From Thiobacillus sp. (GTDB lineage Bacteria; Pseudomonadota; Gammaproteobacteria; Burkholderiales; Thiobacillaceae), in assembly GCF_018780105.1 (NCBI RefSeq), contig NZ_JADMKC010000017.1, positions 1-35,607 of the forward strand: 35,607 nt of DNA, read 5' to 3'. The notes below the pieces were generated by a model that saw nothing but the letters and a program-made list of their open reading frames with translations, did no database searches and was not told the origin of the DNA. Shown here one piece after another: positions 1-8,514 of this stretch. How positions within the stretch are numbered: position 1 is the first letter of the stretch; every line of letters begins with the position of its first letter. The position numbers and the translations under genes are program-made.

Positions 1-52
1 CATGATCGAGATCGACACCCGCACCAACGAATTCAAGCGCCGCGCAAACTGA
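1..52 (+). CDS. 3' end of an unidentified gene
   Basis: An open frame enters from the left edge and stops at TGA 50-52. Its last sixteen residues are mostly charged and end in KRRAN. The frame is followed after 16 nt by a strong intrinsic terminator, which supports it being a real gene end. The fragment is too short to assign to a family. Confidence 0.5.
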   Translation, partial: MIEIDTRTNEFKRRAN

Positions 53-68
53 GCGCCGCGCGCATTCG

Positions 69-101
69 AAAAAAGGCAGCCGCGGCTGCCTTTTTCTTTT
101 T
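69..101 (+). terminator. Intrinsic terminator upstream of dnaE
   Basis: A perfect 16-base palindrome at 75-90 (arms GGCAGCCG and CGGCTGCC) is preceded by an A-run and followed by TTTTTCTTTTT. The U-rich tail lies on the plus strand, so it ends the transcript of the gene truncated at the left edge. It also separates that gene from dnaE, which therefore needs its own promoter. Confidence 0.85.
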
Positions 102-161
102 GTGCTGCTTGGCGGGGTGGCCCCGGCGTTAAAATACCGCCCTGCATTCTGCCGCTTTTCT

Positions 162-3100
162 ATGACCGATCCGCGTTTCATCCATCTGCGCCTGCACTCC
201 GAATACTCCGTCGCCGATGGCCTGGTGCGGGTGGACGGCGCGGTCAAGCGCGCGCGCGAGATCGCGATGCCGGCGCTGGGCCTGTCCGATCTGTCGAACA
301 CCTTCGGCTGGGTCAAGTTCTATCGCGCAGCGCGCAGCGCGGGGGTCAAACCCGTATTCGGCTGCGACGTCTGGATCAGCAATGCTGCCGATCGCAATCG
401 GCCTTCACGGCTGCTGCTGCTGGTGCAGCACCGCGAAGGCTATCGTCGCTTGTGCGAACTGCTCTCGCGCGCGTATCAGCACAACATCCACCGCGGCCGT
501 GCCGAGATCGACCCCGCCTGGCTGGCCGAAAGCAGTGAGGGTTTGCTGGCCTTGTCGGGCGGCGACGGCGGCAATGTGGCGCAAGCGCTGCTCGACGACA
601 AAACCGATGCCGCACGCGCTGCCGCCGCGGCGTGGGCGAGTCTGTTTCCCGGGCGCTATTACCTGGAACTGCAACGCTTCGGCCAGCCGCACAGCGAACG
701 CCTGATCGACGGCCTGCTGGATATTGGCGCTGCGCTCAATTTGCCGGCGGTCGCCACCCACCCGATCCAGTTCCTGTCGCCGGACGATTTCAAGGCGCAC
801 GAGGCGCGCGTGTGCATCGCCGAGGGCATGATGCTGGGCGATCCGCGGCGTCCGCGCCCGTTCACGGTCGAGCAGTATTTCAAGTCGCCGGAGGAAATGG
901 CGGAACTGTTTGCCGACCTGCCGGAGGCCCTGCAGAACAGCGTCGAAATCGCCAAACGCTGCAATCTCACGCTGGAACTCGGCAAGAGCAAGCTGCCCGA
1001 TTTTCCGACGCCGGACGGCATGAGTCTAGACGACTACATGCGGCAGCGTTCGCACGAAGGTCTGCAGGCACGTATGGCCCATCTCTATCCGGATGAAGCG
1101 GTGCGCGCCGCCAAAATGCCGGAATATGTCGAGCGGCTGGAGTTCGAGCTGGGCACCATCATCCAGATGGGCTTCCCCGGCTACTTCCTGATCGTGTCCG
1201 ACTTCATCAACTGGGCCAAGCACAACGGCGTGCCGGTCGGCCCCGGGCGCGGCTCGGGCGCGGGCTCGCTGGTGGCGTACTGCCTCAGCATCACCGATCT
1301 CGATCCGCTGGCCTACGACCTGCTGTTCGAGCGCTTTCTGAATCCCGAGCGGGTATCGATGCCCGACTTCGACGTCGACTTCTGCCAGGACGGGCGCGAT
1401 CGCGTCATCGACTACGTCAAGCAGCGCTACGGCGTCGAATCGGTGTCGCAGATCGCCACCTTCGGCACCATGGCGGCCAAGGCGGTGCTGCGCGACGTCG
1501 GTCGCGTGCTCGACCTGCCGTATCTGTTCGTCGATAAATTCGTCAAGCTGGTGCCCAACGAGCTGGGGATTTCGCTCGCCGAAGCGCGCGAGAAAGAACC
1601 GCAGATCGACGAGCGTGCCGCCGCCGAAGAAGAGCTCGCCGAGCTGCTGCCGCTGGCCGAAAAACTCGAAGGCATCACCCGCAACGTCGGCATGCACGCA
1701 GGCGGCGTGCTGATTGCGCCGGGCAAGCTGACCGATTTCTGCCCGCTGTACCAGGCCGAAGGCTCGGGGTCGGCGGTGTCGCAATTCGACAAGGACGACG
1801 TCGAGGCGATCGGCCTGGTCAAGTTCGACTTTCTCGGCCTGCGCACGCTGACCATCCTGGCCGAGGCGGTGCGCTTCGTGCAGCGCCACGAAGACCGCAA
1901 GGACTTCCGTCTGGAAGACCTGCCGCTGGACGACCGTGCGGTGTACAAGCTGTTCGCCGACGGCAACACCACGGCCGTGTTCCAGTCCGAATCGCGTTCG
2001 GCCAAGGATCTGGAGAAAAAGCTCAGGGGCGACTGCTTCGAGGACATCATCGCGCTGATGGCGCTGAACCGGCCGGGCCCGCTCGGCTCCGGCATGGTGG
2101 ACGACTTCATCGCGCGCAAGCAGGGCAAGCAGAAGCCGGAATATTTCCATCCGGACCTCGAGCAGGTGCTGAAATCGACCTACGGCATCATCGTCTACCA
2201 GGAACAGGTGATGCTGGTGGCGCAGATCCTGGCGGGCTACAGCCTCGGTGCCGCGGACATGCTGCGGCGCGCCATGGGCAAGAAAAAGCCCGAGGAAATG
2301 GCGCAGCAGCGCACCATCTTCCTCGAAGGCGCGGCCAAGCGCGGGGCCGATACCAAGGTCGCCGAGCGGCTGTTCGACCTGATGGAAAAGTTCGCCGAGT
2401 ACGGCTTCAACAAGTCGCACTCGGCTGCCTACGCGTTGATTGCGTATCACACCGCCTGGCTCAAGGCCTATTACCCCGCTGAATTCATGGCGGCGACGAT
2501 GTCGTCCGAGATGTCCGACACCGACAAGGTGCGGATATTTTATGAAGACTGCCGCACCAACGGCCTGCGCATGCTGGCGCCCGATATCAACCAGTCGCTG
2601 TATCGCTTCGAGCCGGTGTCGAAAACCGACATCCGCTACGGCCTCGGCGCGATCAAGGGCAGCGGCGAGGCGGCCATCGGCGCGATCGTCGCCGAGCGCG
2701 AAGCGAATGGCCCGTTCCAGGGCCTGTTCGATTTGACGCGACGGGTGGACAAGCGCTACCTCAACCGCCGCGTGCTCGAAGCGCTGGTCAAAGCCGGCGC
2801 ATTCGACACGATCAACGATCATCGCGCCAGCCTGATGGCCTCGGTCGGAGCGGCGCTCGAAACCGCCGACCGCGCGGCGAGGAGCGGCGGGCAGGTCGGC
2901 CTGTTCGGTGAAGCGCTCGAGGGTGGCGAAGACCTGGTCGATGTGCCGTACTGGAGCGATCTCGACAAGCTGATCCAGGAGAAGTCCGCGCTTGGTTATT
3001 TCTTCAGCGGCCACCCCTTCACCTCGTATCTGAGCGAGGTGTCCGGTTTTGCCAAGCGTCAGCTCAACAGCCTGGAGCCCTCGCGCGACCCGGTCATGCT

Positions 3101-3599
3101 GGCCGGGATCGTCGTCTCGCTGCGCGTCCAGATGACGCGGCGCGGCAAGATGCTGATCCTGCTGCTGGACGACGCGACCGCGCAGGTCGAAGTGGTGATT
3201 TTCAACGAGCTGTACGAGCAGAACCGTCATTTGCTGAAAGACGACGCGCTGCTGGTGATCGAGGGCAAGGTCAACCGCGACGAGTATTCCGGCGGGATCC
3301 GGGTCATTGCCGAAAAGATTTACGACCTGGCGGGCGCGCGCACCCGTTTTGCGCAGGGGCTGCGCCTGCTGTGCAACGGCTCGTTTCATGCCGAAGCCGG
3401 CAACGGCCGCAAGCTGGCCGCGCTGCTGGAAGCCTACAAGGCGCAGGAGGGCGGCTGCCCGGTGTGGATCGACTACCAGAACCCCCAAGCCCGCTGTCGG
3501 GTGCGGCTGGGCGAAGGATGGCGGGTGCGGCTGGATGACCGCCTGCTGGAGTCGCTCAGGGGCTGGCTCAAGCCCGAAGCGGTCAACGTGGTGTATTGA
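162..3599 (+). CDS. dnaE: DNA polymerase III subunit alpha
   Basis: This is the catalytic subunit of the replicative polymerase. At 1145 residues it is close to the E. coli DnaE length (1160). The N-terminus is the PHP domain (HLRLHSEYSVADG). The palm carries PDFDVDF with Asp402 and Asp404, which match the E. coli catalytic pair 401/403, and the third acidic residue lies in KFDFLGLRT. A C-terminal OB-fold segment starts near VMLAGIVVSLRV. The frame is open from 102, but homology begins just after ATG 162, so I chose that start. No clear Shine-Dalgarno precedes it; a TAAAAT at 130-135 could be a -10. There is no sign of a second polymerase gene nearby. Confidence 0.97.
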   Translation: MTDPRFIHLRLHSEYSVADGLVRVDGAVKRAREIAMPALGLSDLSNTFGWVKFYRAARSAGVKPVFGCDVWISNAADRNRPSRLLLLVQHREGYRRLCELLSRAYQHNIHRGRAEIDPAWLAESSEGLLALSGGDGGNVAQALLDDKTDAARAAAAAWASLFPGRYYLELQRFGQPHSERLIDGLLDIGAALNLPAVATHPIQFLSPDDFKAHEARVCIAEGMMLGDPRRPRPFTVEQYFKSPEEMAELFADLPEALQNSVEIAKRCNLTLELGKSKLPDFPTPDGMSLDDYMRQRSHEGLQARMAHLYPDEAVRAAKMPEYVERLEFELGTIIQMGFPGYFLIVSDFINWAKHNGVPVGPGRGSGAGSLVAYCLSITDLDPLAYDLLFERFLNPERVSMPDFDVDFCQDGRDRVIDYVKQRYGVESVSQIATFGTMAAKAVLRDVGRVLDLPYLFVDKFVKLVPNELGISLAEAREKEPQIDERAAAEEELAELLPLAEKLEGITRNVGMHAGGVLIAPGKLTDFCPLYQAEGSGSAVSQFDKDDVEAIGLVKFDFLGLRTLTILAEAVRFVQRHEDRKDFRLEDLPLDDRAVYKLFADGNTTAVFQSESRSAKDLEKKLRGDCFEDIIALMALNRPGPLGSGMVDDFIARKQGKQKPEYFHPDLEQVLKSTYGIIVYQEQVMLVAQILAGYSLGAADMLRRAMGKKKPEEMAQQRTIFLEGAAKRGADTKVAERLFDLMEKFAEYGFNKSHSAAYALIAYHTAWLKAYYPAEFMAATMSSEMSDTDKVRIFYEDCRTNGLRMLAPDINQSLYRFEPVSKTDIRYGLGAIKGSGEAAIGAIVAEREANGPFQGLFDLTRRVDKRYLNRRVLEALVKAGAFDTINDHRASLMASVGAALETADRAARSGGQVGLFGEALEGGEDLVDVPYWSDLDKLIQEKSALGYFFSGHPFTSYLSEVSGFAKRQLNSLEPSRDPVMLAGIVVSLRVQMTRRGKMLILLLDDATAQVEVVIFNELYEQNRHLLKDDALLVIEGKVNRDEYSGGIRVIAEKIYDLAGARTRFAQGLRLLCNGSFHAEAGNGRKLAALLEAYKAQEGGCPVWIDYQNPQARCRVRLGEGWRVRLDDRLLESLRGWLKPEAVNVVY

Positions 3600-3635
3600 G
3601 CCGGCCTTGATTTGAACTCGGCCCGCAAATAGTTG

Positions 3636-3670
3636 TTGACAAGAAAAACATAATATTAGAGAATTCTAAT
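3636..3670 (+). promoter_or_regulatory. Promoter with overlapping inverted-repeat operator
   Basis: A consensus -35 TTGACA (3636-3641) is followed after 17 bp by GAGAAT (3659-3664), a 4/6 match to the -10. The -10 lies inside an inverted repeat, TATTAGA at 3654-3660 and TCTAATA at 3665-3671 with a 4-nt spacer. This is a typical arrangement for a repressor site. Transcription would begin near 3671. No plus-strand gene follows before the terminator at 3739-3768. Confidence 0.5.
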
Positions 3671-3768
3671 AACGCTGATGATGCCGCAATGGCTCTCAGT
3701 GTTGTCTCCTCCAATCCTTCCTAAACGATGGATTCTCCGCCCGGCTCTTTTGAGCTGGGCATTTTTTT
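3671..3768 (+). ncRNA. Candidate small RNA (about 98 nt)
   Basis: The interval runs from the predicted start of the 3636 promoter to an intrinsic terminator. Visible parts are a CTCCTCC stretch (3706-3712) complementary to ribosome-binding sites, a weak hairpin with AATCC (3713-3717) and GGATT (3730-3734) as arms, and the terminator. An 11-codon frame, ATG 3689 to TAA 3724, could instead make this a tiny mRNA or leader. It could also simply be the dnaE 3' UTR. I do not recognise a known RNA family. Confidence 0.35.
3739..3768 (+). terminator. Intrinsic terminator
   Basis: The 9-bp stem GCCCGGCTC / GAGCTGGGC (one G-T pair) has a TTTT loop and is followed by ATTTTTTT. The tail orientation serves the plus strand only, so it ends dnaE and/or the candidate small RNA. 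It does not serve the minus-strand acyP gene that stops at 3792. Confidence 0.85.
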
Positions 3769-3791
3769 GCCCGCGATTTACGCCAAGGGTT

Positions 3792-4073
3792 TCAGTGACT
3801 GGATGGCAGGATGTCGAACGTCAGCCATTCGCCGCTGCCAGTCCCCTGATCGATATGTGTCACCTTCGCCAGCGGGGGACCGCGCCGCGCCCATTCCAGC
3901 AGTGTGTCGACGGAATCGGCGCTGCCCTGGATGATGGCTTCCACCGTGCCGTCCGCGCGGTTGCGTGCCCAGCCTTTGACGCCGAGCGAGTCCGCTTGCT
4001 GGCGCATGGATTCGCGGAAAAACACGCCCTGCACCCGACCGTGAATGACGAGATGCAGCGTGAGCGGTTTCAT
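3792..4073 (-). CDS. acyP: Acylphosphatase
   Basis: This 93-residue protein hydrolyses the carboxyl-phosphate bond of acyl phosphates and is a small cytosolic alpha/beta sandwich. The signature GRVQGVFFR gives the catalytic Arg20, and GWARN gives the catalytic Asn38, followed by the usual DGTVEA. The length is normal for the family. The start has an AAAGG Shine-Dalgarno 7 nt upstream. It lies 11 nt downstream of metG on the same strand, so it is probably co-transcribed with it. The physiological substrate in bacteria is not settled. Confidence 0.93.
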   Translation of the reverse strand: MKPLTLHLVIHGRVQGVFFRESMRQQADSLGVKGWARNRADGTVEAIIQGSADSVDTLLEWARRGPPLAKVTHIDQGTGSGEWLTFDILPSSH

Positions 4074-4084
4074 TGCGGGCCTTT

Positions 4085-6181
4085 TTACTTCACCTTCATG
4101 CCGGCTTGCGCGCCGGAATCGGGCGACAGGATGAACAGACCGGGGGCATCGCCGGAGGCGGCCAGCACCATGCCTTCGCTCATGCCGAACTTCATTTTGC
4201 GCGGGGCGAGATTGGCGACCATCACGGTGTAGCGGCCGACCAGGGTTTCCGGCGCGTAGGCCGATTTGATGCCGGCAAAGACCTGGCGTGTACCCAGATC
4301 GCCCAGATCGAGCGTCAGGCGCAACAGCTTGTCGGCACCCTCGACGTGCTCGGCGTTGGCAATGCGGGCGATGCGTAGATCAATTTTGGCGAAGTCGTCG
4401 ATTGAAATCGTCGCCGTGTCAGCGGCAGCGTTTGCCCCCTCCCCCTTGAGGGGGGAGGGTTGGGGAGAGGGTGATGCGGCCTTGGCATCGCCATGTGCCT
4501 GCGCTTCGGCATGCCGTACCGGCGCAGGGGCGGGTTCGAGGTTCTGCTTGTTGGCGTCAACCATGGCTTCGATGGATTTGGGGTCGATACGGGTCATCAG
4601 GTGGCTGTACTCGTTGATGGGGTGGCGGATGAACAGGCTTTGGGAATCCTCCCAGGCCAGCGGTGCAATATTCAGGAAGGCCTCGACCTGTTCGGCCAGT
4701 TTCGGTAGCACCGGCTTGAGGTACAGGGTCAGCAGGCGGAAGCAGTTCAGCGCAACCGTGCAGACTTCATGCAGGCGATATACCGCTTCCGGTTTCTTCG
4801 CCAGTTCCCAGGGTTTCTCGTCGGCCACATACTGGTTGGCGCGGTCGGCCAGCGCCATGATCTCGCGCAATGCGCGGCCGTAGTCGCGCGCCTCGTAATG
4901 CGCGGCGATGTCGCCGGCGGCAGCCTGGAATGCGCCGATCAGTTCGATATTCGCCACGCCGTCGGCCAGTTTGCCGTCGAAATTCTTGTGGATGAAGCCG
5001 GCGGTGCGGCTGGCGATGTTGATGAACTTGCCGACCAGGTCGGAGTTCACCCGCGCGATGAAATCGTCGAGGTTGAGGTCGATGTCTTCCATCGATCCGT
5101 TGAGCTTGGCGGCGTAGTAGTAGCGCAGCCACTCGGGGTTGAGCTTCTGCGCCAGATAGCTTTCGGCAGTGATGAAGGTGCCGCGCGACTTCGACATTTT
5201 CTGGCCGTTGACGGTCAAAAAGCCGTGCGCGTACACCGCGGTCGGCAGGCGGTGGCCGGAATTCTTCAGCATCGCCGGCCAGAACAGGGCGTGGAAATAC
5301 AGGATGTCCTTGCCGATGAAATGCACCAGCTCAGTCTTGGAATCGGCGCCCCACCAGGCGTTGAAGTCGAGGCCGTTGTCCGCGGCGTATTTGGCGAAGC
5401 TCGCCATGTAGCCCACCGGTGCGTCGAGCCACACATAGAAATACTTGCCCGGTGCGCCGGGGATCTCGAAGCCGAAATAGGGCGCGTCGCGGCTAATGTC
5501 CCAGTTGTTGAGGCCGGAGGCGAACCATTCCTGCATCTTGTTGGCGGCCTCGGCCTGCAGCGCGCCCGAGGTCGTCCATTCGCGCAGGAAAGCTTCGCAT
5601 GCGCCAAGTTTGAAGAAGTAATGCTCGGAATCCTTGTGCACCGGCGTGGCGCCCGAGACCGCCGAAACCGGGTTCTTCAGTTCGGTAGGGCTGTAGGTCG
5701 CGCCGCAGACTTCGCAGTTGTCGCCGTACTGATCCAGCGCGCCGCACTTGGGGCATTCCCCCTTGATGAAGCGGTCCGGCAGGAACAGGTTTTTCACCGG
5801 GTCGTACAGCTGGGCGATGGTCTTGACGTCAATCAGCCCGGCGTCCTTGAGGCTCAGATAAATCTTAGAAGCCAGTGCGCGGTTTTCGTCCGAATGCGTC
5901 GAATAGTAATGGTCGAAGCCGATGTAAAAGCCCGCGAAGTCGCGCGTGTGTTCGTCCCACACCCGGCCGATCAATGTTTCCGGGGTGATGCCTTCCTTCT
6001 CCGCACGCAGCATGATCGCCGTGCCGTGGGTGTCGTCGGCGCACATGTAACGGCAGTCGTGGCCGCGCATTTTCTGGAAACGCACCCAGATGTCGGTCTG
6101 GATGTATTCGACCAAGTGACCGAGGTGAATGCTGCCGTTGGCGTAGGGCAGGGCGGAGGTGACGAGGATCTGGCGGGACAT
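4085..6181 (-). CDS. metG: Methionyl-tRNA synthetase
   Basis: It charges tRNA-Met (initiator and elongator) in the cytosol. At 698 residues it is the long form. HLGH (19-22) and KMSKS (328-332) are the class I signatures. A zinc knuckle uses Cys143, Cys146, Cys156 and Cys159. The C-terminal ~110 residues, from about 589, are the Trbp111-like tRNA-binding/dimerisation domain. The open frame continues to 6211, but homology starts at the methionine encoded at 6181. The linker before the C-terminal domain holds a short segment, about residues 570-583 ([14 protein letters not shown]), that is the translation of a dispersed DNA repeat (4433-4476). Upstream is the DUF924 gene (47 nt); downstream is acyP (11 nt). 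Confidence 0.97.
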   Translation of the reverse strand: MSRQILVTSALPYANGSIHLGHLVEYIQTDIWVRFQKMRGHDCRYMCADDTHGTAIMLRAEKEGITPETLIGRVWDEHTRDFAGFYIGFDHYYSTHSDENRALASKIYLSLKDAGLIDVKTIAQLYDPVKNLFLPDRFIKGECPKCGALDQYGDNCEVCGATYSPTELKNPVSAVSGATPVHKDSEHYFFKLGACEAFLREWTTSGALQAEAANKMQEWFASGLNNWDISRDAPYFGFEIPGAPGKYFYVWLDAPVGYMASFAKYAADNGLDFNAWWGADSKTELVHFIGKDILYFHALFWPAMLKNSGHRLPTAVYAHGFLTVNGQKMSKSRGTFITAESYLAQKLNPEWLRYYYAAKLNGSMEDIDLNLDDFIARVNSDLVGKFINIASRTAGFIHKNFDGKLADGVANIELIGAFQAAAGDIAAHYEARDYGRALREIMALADRANQYVADEKPWELAKKPEAVYRLHEVCTVALNCFRLLTLYLKPVLPKLAEQVEAFLNIAPLAWEDSQSLFIRHPINEYSHLMTRIDPKSIEAMVDANKQNLEPAPAPVRHAEAQAHGDAKAASPSPQPSPLKGEGANAAADTATISIDDFAKIDLRIARIANAEHVEGADKLLRLTLDLGDLGTRQVFAGIKSAYAPETLVGRYTVMVANLAPRKMKFGMSEGMVLAASGDAPGLFILSPDSGAQAGMKVK
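4433..4476 (-). repeat. GC-rich dispersed repeat inside metG
   Basis: On the minus strand this reads CCCTCTCCCCAACCCTCCCC followed by CTCAAGGGGGAGGGGG. It is an imperfect hairpin with a short flanking direct copy. The form matches a repeat type I know mainly from intergenic regions of many beta- and gammaproteobacteria. Here it is in frame and contributes about 14 residues to the MetG interdomain linker. The copy number in this genome cannot be judged from the window. Confidence 0.6.
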
Positions 6182-6228
6182 GAGAGCAGCCGGGGCACGG
6201 AAGGCCGCCATTTTAACCGCGTGAGAAC

Positions 6229-6837
6229 TTAAAAGCGCGAGCCGGGCTGCTGCAGAAACGTGATTTCATCGGCGCTGCTGGTGCGGCCGAGCAATGCATT
6301 GCGATGCGGAAAGCGGCCGAAACGCGCGATGACTTCGCGGTGTTTGACTGCGTAATCGAGAAAGCCTTCGAACAACGGCCGCTCGGCGGCGTCAGCCCCG
6401 GCGGCCAGCTGCGCGTACAGCGCGACGGACTGGTCCTGCAACGCCAGCGATTCGGCGTGCTCCAGCGGCAGGTACGCAAACACCTGCTCGATCGGCGCGA
6501 CGCGGGCGGCGTCGCCGTTTTCGATCATGGCCTGCGCGAGCACCAGCGATTGCGCGTCGTAGGCGAACGATAGTCCGTGATTGCGGTGGATGTGATGGGG
6601 AAACTGGTCGAGCACCACAATCAGCGCAAGCCGGTTGCGGGGTGTGTCGGCCCAGTGATCGAGCTGGCCTGCGCCAGCCGCGATCAACGTGCCGTCAAAG
6701 CGCTCGCTGACTTGCCGGTCGTTGTCTGCCGACTTGCCGAACCAGAGCGCACGCTGCCGGGCGGCAACTTCGGATGCCGGGCCCGGCTGGCCGAACCAGA
6801 AATCGAGTACGGCTTCCGGTGTGACGGAATGGTTCAT
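6229..6837 (-). CDS. DUF924 family protein
   Basis: This 202-residue cytosolic protein has no signal peptide or membrane segment. It matches the DUF924 family: the N-terminal VLDFWFG with a following RALWF, then [16 protein letters not shown], then [11 protein letters not shown] in the middle, and a conserved FGRFPHRN near the end. Known structures in this family are helical and TPR-like; no enzymatic activity is established to my knowledge. It sits between the CDGSH gene (24 nt upstream) and metG (47 nt downstream) on one strand, so co-transcription is likely, but no functional link to methionyl-tRNA synthesis is evident. Confidence 0.88.
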   Translation of the reverse strand: MNHSVTPEAVLDFWFGQPGPASEVAARQRALWFGKSADNDRQVSERFDGTLIAAGAGQLDHWADTPRNRLALIVVLDQFPHHIHRNHGLSFAYDAQSLVLAQAMIENGDAARVAPIEQVFAYLPLEHAESLALQDQSVALYAQLAAGADAAERPLFEGFLDYAVKHREVIARFGRFPHRNALLGRTSSADEITFLQQPGSRF

Positions 6838-6861
6838 TTCAAAACCCGCGCAGCAATCGAC

Positions 6862-7113
6862 TTAGAAAATATCGTCGGGCAAATCGTTGTGGCTGCCGTC
6901 GCAGAAGGGCTTGTCCTTGCTGTGCTTGCAGTTGCACAACCACACCGTGGATTTTTCCTCGATGACAAAAGGCACGGGTTCGAATTCGGTGCCTTCGTGC
7001 GAACCGTCGCAAAACGGCTGGGTCATCGAGCGGCCGCACGCGCACCACCAGTATTCACCGGGTTCGAGGTCGAGTTCGGCGGGCGCGCGGTCATATACAA
7101 CGGGTTCGGACAT
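6862..7113 (-). CDS. CDGSH-type iron-sulfur protein, two domains
   Basis: This 83-residue protein has two CDGSH motifs. Each is of the form C-x-C-x2-(S/T)-x3-P-x-C-D-G-x-H and should bind one 2Fe-2S cluster through three cysteines and one histidine. The first is CACGRSMTQPFCDGSH and the second is CNCKHSKDKPFCDGSH. Family members are implicated in redox sensing and cluster transfer. I chose the start at 7113 rather than the longer frame to 7140 because AAAGG lies 8-9 nt upstream of the inner ATG. A TAGAAT (7139-7144, minus) could be its -10, but no -35 is clear. It appears to be the first gene of the run CDGSH-DUF924-metG-acyP. Confidence 0.9.
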   Translation of the reverse strand: MSEPVVYDRAPAELDLEPGEYWWCACGRSMTQPFCDGSHEGTEFEPVPFVIEEKSTVWLCNCKHSKDKPFCDGSHNDLPDDIF

Positions 7114-7226
7114 GGGGAATACCTTTTGAAAAACCGCCATTCTAGCCGTGTCGGCAAAGACAAGACCGTAGACGCTGTGGGCTCATTCGGGTGCGTCACG
7201 ACGCAGGGCGGGGACGGGGCTGGCTG

Positions 7227-7235
7227 TGCTAAAAT
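7227..7235 (+). promoter_or_regulatory. Possible extended -10 promoter of the Rieske gene
   Basis: TGCTAAAAT is an extended -10 (TGn followed by TAAAAT, 5/6 match) without a recognisable -35. It lies inside an 8-bp inverted repeat, GGCGGGGA at 7207-7214 and TCCCCGCC at 7235-7242. Transcription from here would give a leader of roughly 140 nt before the ATG at 7380. Confidence 0.4.
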
Positions 7236-7261
7236 CCCCGCCCTTTCTGATCGGCAGGCAG

Positions 7262-7355
7262 TGGGGCGAACATCGCCCCATTAATTTTTGCGCCGATACT
7301 TTATTAATGGTGGCCGTCCCCGGCCACGTTTGCCGCTTCTGGTGCATACCGGAAG
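7262..7355 (+). promoter_or_regulatory. Structured 5' leader with three hairpins
   Basis: Three consecutive hairpins precede the Rieske gene. They are TGGGGCGA/TCGCCCCA (7262-7280, 3-nt loop), GTGGCCG/CGGCCAC (7310-7327, TCCC loop) and CTTCTGGT/ACCGGAAG (7336-7355, GCAT loop). The first is followed by TTAATTTTT, so it could act as a terminator or attenuator. The third ends about 15 nt before the AGGG ribosome site (7370-7373). The pattern suggests RNA-based control, but I do not recognise a known riboswitch class. Confidence 0.45.
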
Positions 7356-7379
7356 GGGGCTGATTTTGTAGGGTACGCC

Positions 7380-8489
7380 ATGAGCGATCTCGCCGAATCC
7401 AGCGCCTTGTCGCTAACTTCGCCACAATTGCCAGTCTCCTGGTATTTCGACCCGGCCATCCATGCGCTGGAACTTGAGCATTTGTTCCGGCGCGGTTCCG
7501 GCTATGTCGGCCATCAGCTGATGGCGCCCGAGCCGGGCGACTATCACGCGCTGGAACTGTTCGACGGCGCGAAACTGCTGGTCAACAGCGGCGCCGGCAC
7601 CGAGTTGCTGTCCAATATCTGTCGCCATCGCCAGGCCATCATGCTGGAAGGCCGCGGCAAGCTGCCGTCCGGCAATATCGTCTGCCCGATCCACCGCTGG
7701 ACTTACGACAGCCAGGGCAGCCTGCTGGGCGCGCCCGAGTTTCCTGGCAATCCCTGCATGAATCTGAACCGCACCGGGCTGCAAACCTGGCAGGGCCTGC
7801 TGTTCGCCGGCGAACGCGACGTCAACGCCGATCTCGCCGGCATGCAGGCGGTGCGCGACCTCGACTTTTCCGGCTTCAGGCTCGATTCGGTGCAGGTGAC
7901 GGACTACGCTTGCAACTGGAAAACCTTCATCGAGGTGTATTTGGAGGATTACCACGTCGGTCCTGCCCACCCGGGGCTCGGTCATTTCGTCACCTGCGAC
8001 GATTTGAAATGGGAATACGGCGACTGGTGGTCGGTGCAGACCGTCGGCATCAACCGCGGGCTCGCCCGGGCCGGATCGCCGGTATACCAGAAGTGGCACG
8101 AGCAGGTGCTGGCGTACCAGCAGGGCAAGGTGCCGGCGCATGGTTCCATCTGGCTGACGTATTACCCCGGCCTGATGGTCGAGTGGTATCCGCATGTGCT
8201 GGTGGTGTCGTCGATCGTCCCCACCGGCATCGAGTCCTGCCGCAACATAGTCGAGTTTTATTACCCCGAGGACATTGTGCTGTTCGAGCGGGCCTTCATC
8301 GAAGCCCAGCAGGCGGCGTATCAGGAAACAGCGGTCGAAGACGACGATATCTGCAGCCGCATGCAGCGCGGCCGGCGTGCGTTGTACCAGCAGGGCATCA
8401 GCGAAACCGGGCCGTACCAGTCGCCGCTGGAAGACGGCATGATGCATTTCCATACCTTCCTGCGGCGCGAGCTCGCGCCGCATCTGTAG
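7380..8489 (+). CDS. Rieske non-haem iron oxygenase, alpha subunit
   Basis: This is a 369-residue ring-hydroxylating-type oxygenase. The Rieske 2Fe-2S site is Cys81-x-His83 and Cys102-x2-His105 (NICRHRQ and CPIHRW). The mononuclear iron site is in NWKTFIEVYLEDYHVGPAH, with His192 and His197 as ligands and Glu189 at the usual bridging acidic position. The third iron ligand is probably one of the acidic residues near 320 (VEDDD). The rest is the SRPBCC catalytic fold. Family members act on aromatic acids, quaternary amines or sterols, and the substrate here cannot be told. No ferredoxin or reductase partner is adjacent, so electron transfer must come from elsewhere. The start has AGGG 6 nt upstream. 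Confidence 0.9.
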   Translation: MSDLAESSALSLTSPQLPVSWYFDPAIHALELEHLFRRGSGYVGHQLMAPEPGDYHALELFDGAKLLVNSGAGTELLSNICRHRQAIMLEGRGKLPSGNIVCPIHRWTYDSQGSLLGAPEFPGNPCMNLNRTGLQTWQGLLFAGERDVNADLAGMQAVRDLDFSGFRLDSVQVTDYACNWKTFIEVYLEDYHVGPAHPGLGHFVTCDDLKWEYGDWWSVQTVGINRGLARAGSPVYQKWHEQVLAYQQGKVPAHGSIWLTYYPGLMVEWYPHVLVVSSIVPTGIESCRNIVEFYYPEDIVLFERAFIEAQQAAYQETAVEDDDICSRMQRGRRALYQQGISETGPYQSPLEDGMMHFHTFLRRELAPHL

Positions 8490-8514
8490 ACGCGAATCGC
8501 GTCCGGATCAGTTC

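Noticed and set aside
1026..3488. 820-residue open frame on the minus strand inside dnaE
   Set aside because: It is the antisense frame of a high-GC gene, rich in His/Arg/Gln/Val, with no family signature, while the plus strand encodes an unmistakable DnaE.
3678..4232. 184-residue plus-strand frame after the candidate small-RNA promoter
   Set aside because: It runs through the strong terminator at 3739-3768 and lies antisense to acyP and the end of metG.
4769..6232. 487-residue open frame on the plus strand opposite metG
   Set aside because: Same antisense effect of high GC third positions; no recognisable domain and no ribosome site.
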